Positions 37,752-46,364 of a DNA stretch of 64,000 nt are shown here, one piece after another. A program made the translations under genes and the position numbers. Below the pieces are notes generated by a model. That model worked only from the letters and a program-made list of their open reading frames with translations. It was not told the origin of the DNA and did not search any database. The stretch is taken from NCBI GenBank assembly GCA_006969385.1, contig CP030884.1, positions 1,178,001 to 1,242,000 on the forward strand, read 5' to 3'. Position 1 is the stretch's first letter, and each line of letters opens with the position of its first letter. The DNA comes from Planctomycetaceae bacterium. GTDB lineage: Bacteria; Planctomycetota; Phycisphaerae; UBA1845; UTPLA1.

Positions 37752-37781
37752 CAGGTATCTCAAACCGTTGGAGGATACCTG
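37752..37781 (+). promoter_or_regulatory. perfect 8-bp dyad masking a ribosome binding site
   Basis: CAGGTATC (37752-37759) and GATACCTG (37774-37781) are perfect complements. The GGAGG of the next gene (37770-37774) sits in the loop and touches the right arm. This could be an RNA hairpin controlling translation or an operator. Confidence 0.5.
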
Positions 37782-37784
37782 AAA

Positions 37785-38276
37785 ATGCCCCTTAAGATCA
37801 TTGCCGGTCAGAGCCGCAAGCTGACCGAAAACTACAACTCGCACGGCTTCTCCCTCAACATTGAGGCCGAGCTGCCCGCCTCTCATCTTGATCAACCAGA
37901 CGCTATCGCCGATTCCGCCAATCACCTGTTCCAATTGGTCGGTGATCTACTCGATGAACAACTCCGGCAGGCCAATCCAACCGCGTCACCCCAAAACCGT
38001 CGCCAACCGGCTCGTAACTCAGAGCCATCCAGTCGCCCTCGCCACCGCTCGAATGGCAACGGCAATGGGAACGGAAATGGAAACGGGAATGGCAATGGTC
38101 GCCCGGCCACTCAGGCACAAACTAAAGCCATCATGAACATGACGCGGCGACTGGATATGGACGCGGATGTTGTCGCCGAAGAATTGTTCGGCTTGGGCAG
38201 CGTCAATGAGCTGCATATTGCGGAAGCCAGCCAGATGATCGATCACCTCAAGACGAAATTCGAGGATCGCCGATGA
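37785..38276 (+). CDS. small protein with Asn-Gly repeat linker
   Basis: Not recognised as a named family. Seen: an N-terminal alpha/beta domain of about 70 residues, a linker with eight consecutive Asn-Gly pairs (DNA 38051-38099), and a C-terminal helical domain (ATQAQTKAIMNMTRRLDMDADVVAEELFG...INDAS-like helices) resembling the small C-terminal helical modules of phage recombination proteins. Start ATG 37785 after GGAGG. Its stop overlaps the next gene (ATGA), so it is co-translated with a Cas4/RecB-like nuclease. Inferred: DNA- or partner-binding cofactor of that nuclease. Confidence 0.6.
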   Translation: MPLKIIAGQSRKLTENYNSHGFSLNIEAELPASHLDQPDAIADSANHLFQLVGDLLDEQLRQANPTASPQNRRQPARNSEPSSRPRHRSNGNGNGNGNGNGNGNGRPATQAQTKAIMNMTRRLDMDADVVAEELFGLGSVNELHIAEASQMIDHLKTKFEDRR

Positions 38277-39112
38277 TCTCGCTGCCTCAATTGCCCGCCT
38301 CGCAGGCCCCCGTGCAAGATCATTCACTCTACCGCGATCATTTGTCCTATTCGGAAATCAGCACCTTTCAGAGATGCAGCCTGCAATGGTGGTACCGGTA
38401 CGTCGAAAAAGCCGAGCCGGATTTCATCTCTGCCGCATTGGTACTTGGGTCGGCAACTCACGCCGCCATCGAACACTATCTCCAATGCAAGATGGCAGCC
38501 TTACCGACGCCATCGATGGACGCGTTGGATCAAATCGTTCAGGACCGATGGAAGCGTGAAGCAGACTACGCTCCGATCCGACTGAGCAAGACGCAATCCA
38601 AACAAGCCTTGTTCGACACCGCACACCGGATGCTGGAAGCCTTTACCAGCAGCGAATTCGCTCAAGGTGATGCGGACGTCATCGGACTGGAAGAAAGTTT
38701 CGAGACGATGATCGATCACGATCTACCAAACCTCAAGGGAGTCGTGGACCTACTCACGTTCGCAGATGGCGTTCTCACGGTCACGGACTTCAAGACTGCC
38801 CGGTCAATGTGGACGACCGACACCCTCAACGAGAAGTCTGATCAACTAACGCTCTATGGTCAGGGCTGCCAGAGCATTGCCGATGAGCTCGACGCAGAAC
38901 TGAAACTGCGATTTGTGGTGATAACCAAACACAAGTCCCCGCAGATCAAGGCGATGGAAGTGTCCATTGACAATGATCGAGTCAAGCGTACGCGAACAGT
39001 CATTCGGCAAGTTTATCGACTGATGCGGGCGGGCGTGGTCGTGCCATCACCCTCCGCGATGAATTGCAGTAGCTGCCCCTATCAATCTCGCTGTCAATCG
39101 TGGCACCGGTAG
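38273..39112 (+). CDS. RecB/Cas4-like PD-(D/E)XK nuclease with Fe-S-type cysteines
   Basis: Seen: YSEISTFQRCSLQWWYRY at the N-terminus, GSATHAAIEHYL, the nuclease motifs GVVDLL (Asp about 159) and TDFKTARS (Asp172, Lys174), and a C-terminal CSSCPYQSRC. The one N-terminal and three C-terminal cysteines match the 4Fe-4S arrangement of Cas4 and AddB nucleases. Known: such enzymes trim single- or double-stranded DNA ends. 279 aa, no Cas genes nearby, so it is not CRISPR linked. Inferred: end-processing nuclease working with the preceding Asn-Gly protein; recombination or defence. Confidence 0.85.
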   Translation: MISLPQLPASQAPVQDHSLYRDHLSYSEISTFQRCSLQWWYRYVEKAEPDFISAALVLGSATHAAIEHYLQCKMAALPTPSMDALDQIVQDRWKREADYAPIRLSKTQSKQALFDTAHRMLEAFTSSEFAQGDADVIGLEESFETMIDHDLPNLKGVVDLLTFADGVLTVTDFKTARSMWTTDTLNEKSDQLTLYGQGCQSIADELDAELKLRFVVITKHKSPQIKAMEVSIDNDRVKRTRTVIRQVYRLMRAGVVVPSPSAMNCSSCPYQSRCQSWHR

Positions 39113-39126
39113 TAGAGTGAATCGGC

Positions 39127-39849
39127 ATGAGTATCGAAGTTGAGTTGCGAGGGAAGCGTGGCTGTGTCTGCCAACCCGCTCGACGCGGTGAAATCCGCTG
39201 CCCGTTGATTGTGCGACCGACCAGCGAAGACGTGGTCGTCGGCAACGTCTTCGGGACGCTGCAACATATTCCACCTCACCTATGGCTCAACGCGATCCTC
39301 AATCAAGCGTTGGGTACGGATGAGTTTCGGCAGGTGTGGTTTAAAGATTTCAGCTTACGGCTGTGGGAGAAGCAGCCACGATACCCACCAGAGTTGCTGG
39401 ATTTCAAAGAGGGTCGTACAGAACCGGACGTGATCATCGAGTGGGAGAATCCACCGACCACTGTTTGGATCGAAGCCAAATGGCTATCTGGGTTCAGTAA
39501 ACGGACAGCAAACAACGCCGAGAATGACCAAATATCTCGAAGTATTCGCACATTGCTATATCAGACTGGACATATTCAAGGCTCCACCTTGTTTGCCAAC
39601 CACAAACGGCGAGCGATCCTGCTATGCATAACCAATGGTGTATTCCTCTCTACTTGCAAGGAACGTAGAATTGACATAGGCCATCTACGTTGGAACACGG
39701 TAGGCAAAATCCTGCTGTCTCGTCCCGAATCAGTGACTTCGGATATTCAGAGCCGTATCTCGGATTATCTCAGGATCAAGGTCGCTCTGATTCCTAAGGC
39801 GACCGATGTTGATGATCGAATTTTCTCCCGCACCCAGCCGTTCAATTAG
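39127..39849 (+). CDS. PD-(D/E)XK nuclease-like hypothetical protein
   Basis: Seen: Glu99-Pro-Asp101 (TEPDVIIEWEN) and Glu116-Ala-Lys118 (VWIEAKWLSGFS) with a downstream Asn/Gln-rich helix, the core of the restriction-endonuclease fold. The N-terminus has three cysteines (CVCQ...IRC). No closer family recognised. It begins 14 bases after the Cas4-like gene, so it belongs to the same operon. Its stop is only 4 bases before the IS5-type element, so the natural C-terminus may have been altered by the insertion. Confidence 0.65.
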   Translation: MSIEVELRGKRGCVCQPARRGEIRCPLIVRPTSEDVVVGNVFGTLQHIPPHLWLNAILNQALGTDEFRQVWFKDFSLRLWEKQPRYPPELLDFKEGRTEPDVIIEWENPPTTVWIEAKWLSGFSKRTANNAENDQISRSIRTLLYQTGHIQGSTLFANHKRRAILLCITNGVFLSTCKERRIDIGHLRWNTVGKILLSRPESVTSDIQSRISDYLRIKVALIPKATDVDDRIFSRTQPFN

Positions 39850-39853
39850 TCGT

Positions 39854-41319
39854 CCCTGAATTAATCATTTTGGCCTTTGTTTATCTCGTGAATCGGCTGC
39901 GCGGTGCGGGTACACTTTGCAAGTAACCCGGCGGATTCGGGTCAAAACCTTGCAATTCAGGGACGAGTATTATGCAGCCGAAGAAGCAGGAACGTGGCAC
40001 GTTCGAGTTGTTTCGATCGCATTTCGATCAACTCCTCAATCCGAATCACGAACTCATCAAGCTGGCCCGCGCCATCGATTGGGACCGCTTCGATGTCGCG
40101 CTGGCCGAGTGCTTCAGCCCCGACATGGGCGCGCCGGCCAAGGCCACGCGGCTGATGGTCGGACTGCACTATCTCAAATACGCGTTCGATGAATCGGACG
40201 AAGCGCTGGTCGAACGTTGGGTCGAAAACCCTTACTGGCAATACTTTTGCGGCTTCACCCACATGCAGCACGACTGCCCGATCCATCCCACCAGCATGAC
40301 CAAATGGCGCAACCGCGTCGGCGCCGAACGGCTGGAAGCATTGTTGAAGGAAACGATCGACTTGGCGCAACGCGCCGGCTTGGTGCGACCGAGCGATCTC
40401 AGGCGCGTGAACGCCGACACGACCGTGCAAGAAAAAAATATCACGTACCCGACCGACGCGAAGCTACTCTATCGCGCGATCGAGAAGCTCGGCGCGGCGG
40501 CACGAGCGCGCGGTATCGACTTGCGTCAGTCGTACATACGGGTTGGCAAAAAGCTGTCGGTCAAAGCGAGTCGCTACGCCCACGCGCGTCAGTTCAAACG
40601 CATGAAGCGTTGTTTGCGCAAGCTGCGCACCTATGTGGGTCGCCTGATCCGCGACATCAAACGCAAGTCGAACAAACCCGATGCGGACTTGGAGACGTTA
40701 TTGCAACGCGCCGAACGCATTCACACGCAACAACCACAAGACAAAAACAAACTTTACAGCCTGCACGAACCCGAGGTGCAATGCATCAGCAAAGGCAAAG
40801 CGCACCAGCGTTACGAGTTCGGTCAAAAGATCGCGATCGCAACGACCAATCGCGACAATTGGATCGTCGCGGCGCGGTTGTTCGAAGGCAATCCGTACGA
40901 CGGTCATACACTCGGCGAGACACTGGCGACGGTGGAACAGGTCACGGGGGTCGCCGTGACGGACGCGTATGTCGACAAAGGCTATCGCGGTCACGGTTGT
41001 GGTGACGAGGTCACCGTGCACATCGCCGGTCAAAGAAAGAAAAACACGCCACGTTGCGAACGACGCCGTCGCAAACGCCGCAGTGCAGTCGAACCAAAGA
41101 TCGGTCATCTCAAAAGTGACAACCGAATGGATCGCTGCTTCCTGGCGGGCCTCGACGGCGATGCCATCAACGCGATTCTCGCCGCCGCCGGATCGAACCT
41201 CCGCAAACTCCTGCGGCGCTTCGCCGCTGCGCTGATCCAATGGCTCAGGCAGAACGTCTTCAACCGAATCGGTCAACGAACCACTTGCTGTGCTGCATAA
41301 ACAATGGCTTTTTCAGGGT
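39854..41319 (+). mobile_element. IS5-family insertion sequence
   Basis: It contains one transposase gene. The ends carry short inverted repeats, CCCTGAA at 39854 and TTCAGGG ending at 41319, with weaker similarity further in (CATTTTGGCC... against CATTGTTTATG). A target duplication could not be fixed with certainty; TCG occurs on both sides. Confidence 0.75.
39972..41300 (+). CDS. IS5-family transposase
   Basis: Known: DDE transposase that cuts and joins IS ends. Seen: the N-terminal IS5-group domain (RSHFDQLLNPNHELIKLARAIDW and GLHYLKYAFDESDEALVERWVENPYWQYFCG), first Asp in RRVNADTTVQEKNI, second Asp in VTDAYVDKGYRGHG, and Glu in AVEPKIGHLKSDNRM. The frame is complete at 442 aa, so it may be active. 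Start ATG 39972. It fills nearly the whole element. Its codon use is more GC-rich than the adjacent defence genes. Confidence 0.92.
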   Translation: MQPKKQERGTFELFRSHFDQLLNPNHELIKLARAIDWDRFDVALAECFSPDMGAPAKATRLMVGLHYLKYAFDESDEALVERWVENPYWQYFCGFTHMQHDCPIHPTSMTKWRNRVGAERLEALLKETIDLAQRAGLVRPSDLRRVNADTTVQEKNITYPTDAKLLYRAIEKLGAAARARGIDLRQSYIRVGKKLSVKASRYAHARQFKRMKRCLRKLRTYVGRLIRDIKRKSNKPDADLETLLQRAERIHTQQPQDKNKLYSLHEPEVQCISKGKAHQRYEFGQKIAIATTNRDNWIVAARLFEGNPYDGHTLGETLATVEQVTGVAVTDAYVDKGYRGHGCGDEVTVHIAGQRKKNTPRCERRRRKRRSAVEPKIGHLKSDNRMDRCFLAGLDGDAINAILAAAGSNLRKLLRRFAAALIQWLRQNVFNRIGQRTTCCAA

Positions 41320-41403
41320 CGACCAATTAGACACAAGAGGCAACGCAAAAAAATTTCCTAATTTCAACTTTACGAGGCAAAGTCGTTGAGTCTTAGAAAG
41401 GAA

Positions 41404-41433
41404 GGGTGTTGGTTCCTATAGAAACCAACACCC
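41404..41433 (-). terminator. strong hairpin terminator of the giant secreted protein gene
   Basis: GGGTGTTGGTT (41404-41414) and AACCAACACCC (41423-41433) form a perfect 11-bp stem with an 8-base loop. On the minus strand it is followed by TTCCTTTC, a pyrimidine-rich tail, 30 bases past the stop at 41463. Confidence 0.7.
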
Positions 41434-41462
41434 ATTCGTGGATACGACGCTAAAATTTGGCT

Positions 41463-44400
41463 CTAATTGCCGAGGAGTTCCGTCACGAAGAATGGAATAT
41501 CATCCACTGTGACCACCCCATCTCCGTCTCCATCGGCACCGCAAGTGAAGGAGGGTTCAGTGGAGCCAATTTGAATAATCTCGATGAAAGCCTCTATATC
41601 GTTGGCATTGACAAGACCATCGCGATTAAAATCCTTCACGCACGGCGGTTGATAGACTGCCCTCACTCCACGATCTGTGTCAATCAGCACCTCAAGCGTC
41701 GGATCGGTCGCGGGCGGATCTAGATCATTTCCAAATGCGTCGGTCCATTTTTCAAAGACCCACCGTCCATATTGTGGTTCGGCAGTCAGCAGGACTGTCT
41801 GCCCCTGGTTATAAGTACGCCTAAACTGCCCGCGGCCATCTAAGCGACTATTTATATCAGCGGTGTCCACAGATATATATGGCTTAATCTCAGGATCGGA
41901 CGGAGCTACCGTCAGCCGTTTCAGCACTGAGGAACGCGTGCGAAAGTCAAAATCAACTTCTACTCTAAGAGACGTCAACTTGATATCAGTCCCATTATCG
42001 GTGAGTCCTGGACTTTTACTGATCAGAATATCCGCGTTTGCACCGGGACGAGAAAATAGCAATATTGTCTCTGAGGGCGGTGGTGCCCCATCGGGTGAGA
42101 TTAATGAAATCAGCAGTGACTCATCAGCTTCTGACACTGTTTGTTGCTCCAAAAGGTCGTCTAATGCGTCGTACCTTGCAGACCAAATCAAGGGATTTTC
42201 CGTCCGGTCGGTAAAGTGCCGGAACTTCACTGGATCTCCATCGATTTCAACGATAGAGACACCGCTATGCTCAAAGTCAATGTCAAGAAGTGCACTACTT
42301 GTGGGAACTGGACCTGCAAACTCGGTCGTAATATTCGCAACGGAGATTTCAACAAGCCTAATATCTTCTTCGTCCGGGAAGAAAATTCCACGGTTCGTAA
42401 GATTGATTGCAATTGTCTCATTATTGTTCAAACGAGCCAACTCCTCATCCGTCAGCGAAAATCTTACTCCGGTCTCCCGCGACGGGGCGTTGAAGAGATA
42501 GTCGTTTACTATCCTATCGGTGACCGCAGCTAGTTGATCTTCATAAATTGACTTGAACGCACTGAACTGTTCGGGAGTCAACTGGGCCTCTTGGGTAGTC
42601 GTTGCCAACGCCACCATCTCGTCAAGCAGTGTATTCAAATTCAGCTCAATATCTGAAGGCAATGGCTCCAAGAATCGATACTCATAGGCTTTCCGCATGT
42701 AATACTGGTAACGCAAGAGCCGGTCGCGAGCTCGACGTTCTAGCTCGTCGAGTTGCTGCACCACCCGATCATTAATGACAGCATTCCCATCCGAAATGTC
42801 TCGATTAAGTCCGTCGATTGCGATGGTATTCCGAGTAATCTCATTAGCGAGCGTCGTGAGCCGTTGCATGATTTCGGCCAACTCGGTCGCCAATTGATTC
42901 TGATCCTCTGCCAACGATTCCGCTTTTCGGATTAGGTCATTAAATATCGGGTCCTGAGCTTTAAGCTTTGCGAGTTCCTGACTTAGTCGCTCGCTCTCAA
43001 TACCCGTATTGTCGATGACGGACGCAATGTTGCGGTACGATTCCGAGACGGGTTTCCAATTGTCCTGTAACACATCGATGGCATCCTGCGGATCGCTGAT
43101 ACTTGAAATGTCATCTACCACCCCCTTCCACTCTTGCACAGCTCCAGAAAAGTCGAGATCGCGAAACTCTTCTGCGACACTCCTTGCCTGATCGAAGATA
43201 CCGGACAAAGGTGCATTGAAATCGATGTTCGTGATCTTTTCTAAGCCTGATCCAACCTTGCCTAGGAACGGCTGACCATAAGGGATGAACGAAGCAACCT
43301 GACCAATGACTCGAAGGGCTTTTTTCCAGAATGGAACCTTGATGTTATTTTGTGCAGTTGCTAATAATTGAGCTTCCCGCAAAGAGATCTCAATTTCAAT
43401 TTCCTCGACACGCGTCGCTAGATTCGCCGCAGTCGTCTGAAGTTCCGGCACTCTCTGATTCGCGTCATCGAATTCAGAAACGAGGAAGTCCCTCTCTGCA
43501 CGCAACGCCATACGTTCATTTGTTAACGCAGTAACTTTTGCTTGTAGAGTAGCGTTTGATTCACGAATCCACGTGGCAAGGTAGATGGCACTGATCGCAC
43601 GATCAATTTCTTGATCGTACAAGAATCGAGTGAACTCGAACGAAAGCATTGGCACCCATCCAGCGGGGTTACCAAAATAGTCCAGCTTGTTTTCGATCCT
43701 GTGGAGAATCGCAGTGATTTCGTTTTCGAGCTGAAGCAGCTCGGCTTGATCCTCCCGTCCTACGGATGCCCACTCAGAACTTTCCTGATAATCTTGGAGT
43801 ATCCAGAAGTAATTACTGAGAATCGCTTCTACTTCGGCATCAAACCCACTCCGATATGAGTCTCTTGCATGGGCGACGACCATTCGAAGAGCAGCGGGCT
43901 TGAGCCACGAGAACTTGGCGGAGTCCTCAAAGATGGCTCCGGACGGGCCAAACGGATTCTCCGGCGGCGGGGCGGGTGCATCCGCCCCGTCTTGAGACAT
44001 TCGAGTTTCCGTGATGTTATTAAGTGCCGGGTTAGAAGGCCCTTGGCAGACATAAAATCGCCAGGATGCCGCTCTAGGAGAGCCGCCCTCACCCCCTAAG
44101 GCGACGGGGGGCATGTCGCCTGCCGAACCTCCGGACAGATCGAACAGCTGTTGGCCTACGTCGGTTGAACTGAAAACGAATCCACCTCGACCGCCTTCAC
44201 CCGGCTGACCACCGGGGCTAGCAGGGTTTCCATCCCCCGGCCAAATCTGGGCACCGCAGGAAAAATTACCAATCAGGTCAGCACACTGATTATTCTGGTC
44301 GGGCGGGCCAACAAACAAGTAAACGGTGCCTTCGGGAATTACTTCACCGTTTAATCCCACTGGGCCACATGTTGATGGCACTTCCACTCTATCCAGTCCA

Positions 44401-46364
44401 TCGCCACCATCTTGCCCTGGCCCCCCTTCCTGCCCGGCACCACCGCGAAGCACAAATCTTGCACTATCGCAGGCGTCTCCCGGAAAAATTGTCAATTTCT
44501 TAATAGCAAGTTCCAAGTCGCCTGCTTCGGCACCATCCTCTCCATCCTCGCCGATGTTACCTGCTGGCAACAGAAAAGAGTCCGGAGTTGTAACAAATTT
44601 CGCAGAGCCAATATTGCCCGGTTGATCCTCAAATCGTAGTTCACGGGCATTTAGCACCAAGCGGGATTGGGGAAGGTGAAGTTCCGAGCGAACTACAATC
44701 GTCTCGGCGTCGATACGGAAGATCGCTATGTCGTTGTTGAGGTGATAAGAATCGTAGATTCCATTGGGGTGCCCTTGTTCGATTACGACTGTTTTACCAG
44801 CAATGCTGATACTACGGGTCGTTCGCAACGCGAGGTTGAAGTACTCAGGTGCATCACTCAAAACCTCACTGCGAATGACATATTCACGTCCGCTAGCATC
44901 GGGCAGTGCAGACGCACTAGGCGTGATCCCAAACGAATCGGCCTCTGCTGGAAGAATTCTGTTCGGGGAGACTAAAACAACTTGATTGATCTCGGTTTCC
45001 CCGTCACTCGCCAGGAACGTCACCCCAAAGGTCTGTTTGTCTGAAGTATCTGGTGAGAAAGTAAAGAGCCCATCAACAAACGAGATTTCACCCAACGGCA
45101 GCGGACCGGACAGAATTGGTGCGAGTAACTCCGCTCCCGGCAGATTTGCAGGAGGCGTCACAAAGAATAGCAGCGAATTATCACCCCAAACGTCTTGATC
45201 TGGGATTGTCCCGATCTCGTAAGTCGGGAGCGGCTCTGGATCACATTCATCGGGAACACCATTTTGGTTGGCATCCAAGGATGACCCACTGCCCAAATCC
45301 TCCACATCATCCGTGCCATTGCAATTGCAGTCACTTTCGCACTCATCCGGGACGCCGTTTCCGTTACAGTCGTTTATGTCACGGAACTGGTTCGTGCACT
45401 CGTCAGGAATACCGTTTTGATCGCAATCGGTGGACGCCTGATCAGCAATGTCACATGCATCAGGGACTCCATTCAAGTTACAATCTAAAGATGGATCCGC
45501 TATCACTTCAGCAAAATCATCCTGACCATTGCCGTTACAGTCATCCGGCTGACAATCATCGAGGATGTTATTGCGATCACAGTCATTGAAACTAAGTTCG
45601 CACGCGTCCGGTACGAAGTTTGAGTTACAGTCGTCAGCATTTCCCGATACTTCGACTCGATCAGAAATATTATTTCCATTGCAATCGAAGAAGGTCTCGC
45701 GAGCCCCCATATCGACCTGCGAGTCGATTACACGAAGTGCACCTACAAGATCCAATGAAATGACTTCACCAGTATCCTCATCGTCGTCAAGATCTAAATC
45801 ATCGAGGGGCAATAAGGATAAGTCCCCCGCATCAATCAGCGGAGAACTGGGACGAAGCCGATAATCAGGGAATGAGCAAACATCTCCAGCAGTGACCGCT
45901 TGATTCAACGCCCCAAGGACGACAATTTCCTGAGAACCGGCATGTCCCAACACCAAAGTCGCTTCGACATTGGTATTACCCGGGTTAAATACGACTGCTG
46001 AGCCGACCAGGGGCTGAGTTGTGGGGTTAGGAAAATTCCCATTTACGACGGTCACCCCAGTAAACGGATCGTAAGTTGCCGCCTGTACAAGCCCTCCAGT
46101 GGCCGTTCGAAACTCCGGCTCAATGTCATCGACAGAGTTAACCGGATCAGGTGTCACCCCCTCAACCGACGAAGAGACAATGACCGAGTTTTGTGGTGAA
46201 GCATTACCTTGATAAGAAATTCCAGGAACCCCAGAGCTCGAGATGTTGTCGTAAACGATGGAGTTACTAATCGTAGGGAAACCGATCTGGCTGATACCAT
46301 TCCAGGTGACTCCACCACCTCCAGCAGCCCGATTTTCGGCGACCGTAGATGAACTCAGTGTCAC
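41463..46364 (-). CDS. giant secreted protein, downstream part after a frameshift
   Basis: Seen: the start continues a beta-helix repeat (TLSSSTVAENRAAGGGGVTWN). Then come about seven calcium-loop repeats (DCNGNGVPDECE type), a beta region, a long Gly/Pro-rich part, a ~400-residue coiled-coil region (ERLSQELAKLKAQD...ELAEIMQRLTTLANEI), and a C-terminal dockerin-like element (DFNRDGLVNANDIEAFI...GDGVVTVDDIPFFV). It has no signal peptide of its own. The GTG at 46364 is formal only: the upstream frame reads GALYSDSGFVTLSSS, which continues the preceding ORF if one G is restored at 46388-46393. Inferred: a cell-surface structural protein of about 2550 aa, together with the upstream part. Confidence 0.75.
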   Translation of the reverse strand: MTLSSSTVAENRAAGGGGVTWNGISQIGFPTISNSIVYDNISSSGVPGISYQGNASPQNSVIVSSSVEGVTPDPVNSVDDIEPEFRTATGGLVQAATYDPFTGVTVVNGNFPNPTTQPLVGSAVVFNPGNTNVEATLVLGHAGSQEIVVLGALNQAVTAGDVCSFPDYRLRPSSPLIDAGDLSLLPLDDLDLDDDEDTGEVISLDLVGALRVIDSQVDMGARETFFDCNGNNISDRVEVSGNADDCNSNFVPDACELSFNDCDRNNILDDCQPDDCNGNGQDDFAEVIADPSLDCNLNGVPDACDIADQASTDCDQNGIPDECTNQFRDINDCNGNGVPDECESDCNCNGTDDVEDLGSGSSLDANQNGVPDECDPEPLPTYEIGTIPDQDVWGDNSLLFFVTPPANLPGAELLAPILSGPLPLGEISFVDGLFTFSPDTSDKQTFGVTFLASDGETEINQVVLVSPNRILPAEADSFGITPSASALPDASGREYVIRSEVLSDAPEYFNLALRTTRSISIAGKTVVIEQGHPNGIYDSYHLNNDIAIFRIDAETIVVRSELHLPQSRLVLNARELRFEDQPGNIGSAKFVTTPDSFLLPAGNIGEDGEDGAEAGDLELAIKKLTIFPGDACDSARFVLRGGAGQEGGPGQDGGDGLDRVEVPSTCGPVGLNGEVIPEGTVYLFVGPPDQNNQCADLIGNFSCGAQIWPGDGNPASPGGQPGEGGRGGFVFSSTDVGQQLFDLSGGSAGDMPPVALGGEGGSPRAASWRFYVCQGPSNPALNNITETRMSQDGADAPAPPPENPFGPSGAIFEDSAKFSWLKPAALRMVVAHARDSYRSGFDAEVEAILSNYFWILQDYQESSEWASVGREDQAELLQLENEITAILHRIENKLDYFGNPAGWVPMLSFEFTRFLYDQEIDRAISAIYLATWIRESNATLQAKVTALTNERMALRAERDFLVSEFDDANQRVPELQTTAANLATRVEEIEIEISLREAQLLATAQNNIKVPFWKKALRVIGQVASFIPYGQPFLGKVGSGLEKITNIDFNAPLSGIFDQARSVAEEFRDLDFSGAVQEWKGVVDDISSISDPQDAIDVLQDNWKPVSESYRNIASVIDNTGIESERLSQELAKLKAQDPIFNDLIRKAESLAEDQNQLATELAEIMQRLTTLANEITRNTIAIDGLNRDISDGNAVINDRVVQQLDELERRARDRLLRYQYYMRKAYEYRFLEPLPSDIELNLNTLLDEMVALATTTQEAQLTPEQFSAFKSIYEDQLAAVTDRIVNDYLFNAPSRETGVRFSLTDEELARLNNNETIAINLTNRGIFFPDEEDIRLVEISVANITTEFAGPVPTSSALLDIDFEHSGVSIVEIDGDPVKFRHFTDRTENPLIWSARYDALDDLLEQQTVSEADESLLISLISPDGAPPPSETILLFSRPGANADILISKSPGLTDNGTDIKLTSLRVEVDFDFRTRSSVLKRLTVAPSDPEIKPYISVDTADINSRLDGRGQFRRTYNQGQTVLLTAEPQYGRWVFEKWTDAFGNDLDPPATDPTLEVLIDTDRGVRAVYQPPCVKDFNRDGLVNANDIEAFIEIIQIGSTEPSFTCGADGDGDGVVTVDDIPFFVTELLGN

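Noticed and set aside
38049-38099. CRISPR-like or microsatellite repeat
   Set aside because: It is a 6-base period coding for Asn-Gly pairs inside a gene, with no spacers. The nearby Cas4-like nuclease has no Cas neighbours.
39850-41330. Defined target-site duplication of the IS
   Set aside because: TCG occurs on both sides, but the end-point alignment is off by one base, so I do not claim a duplication.
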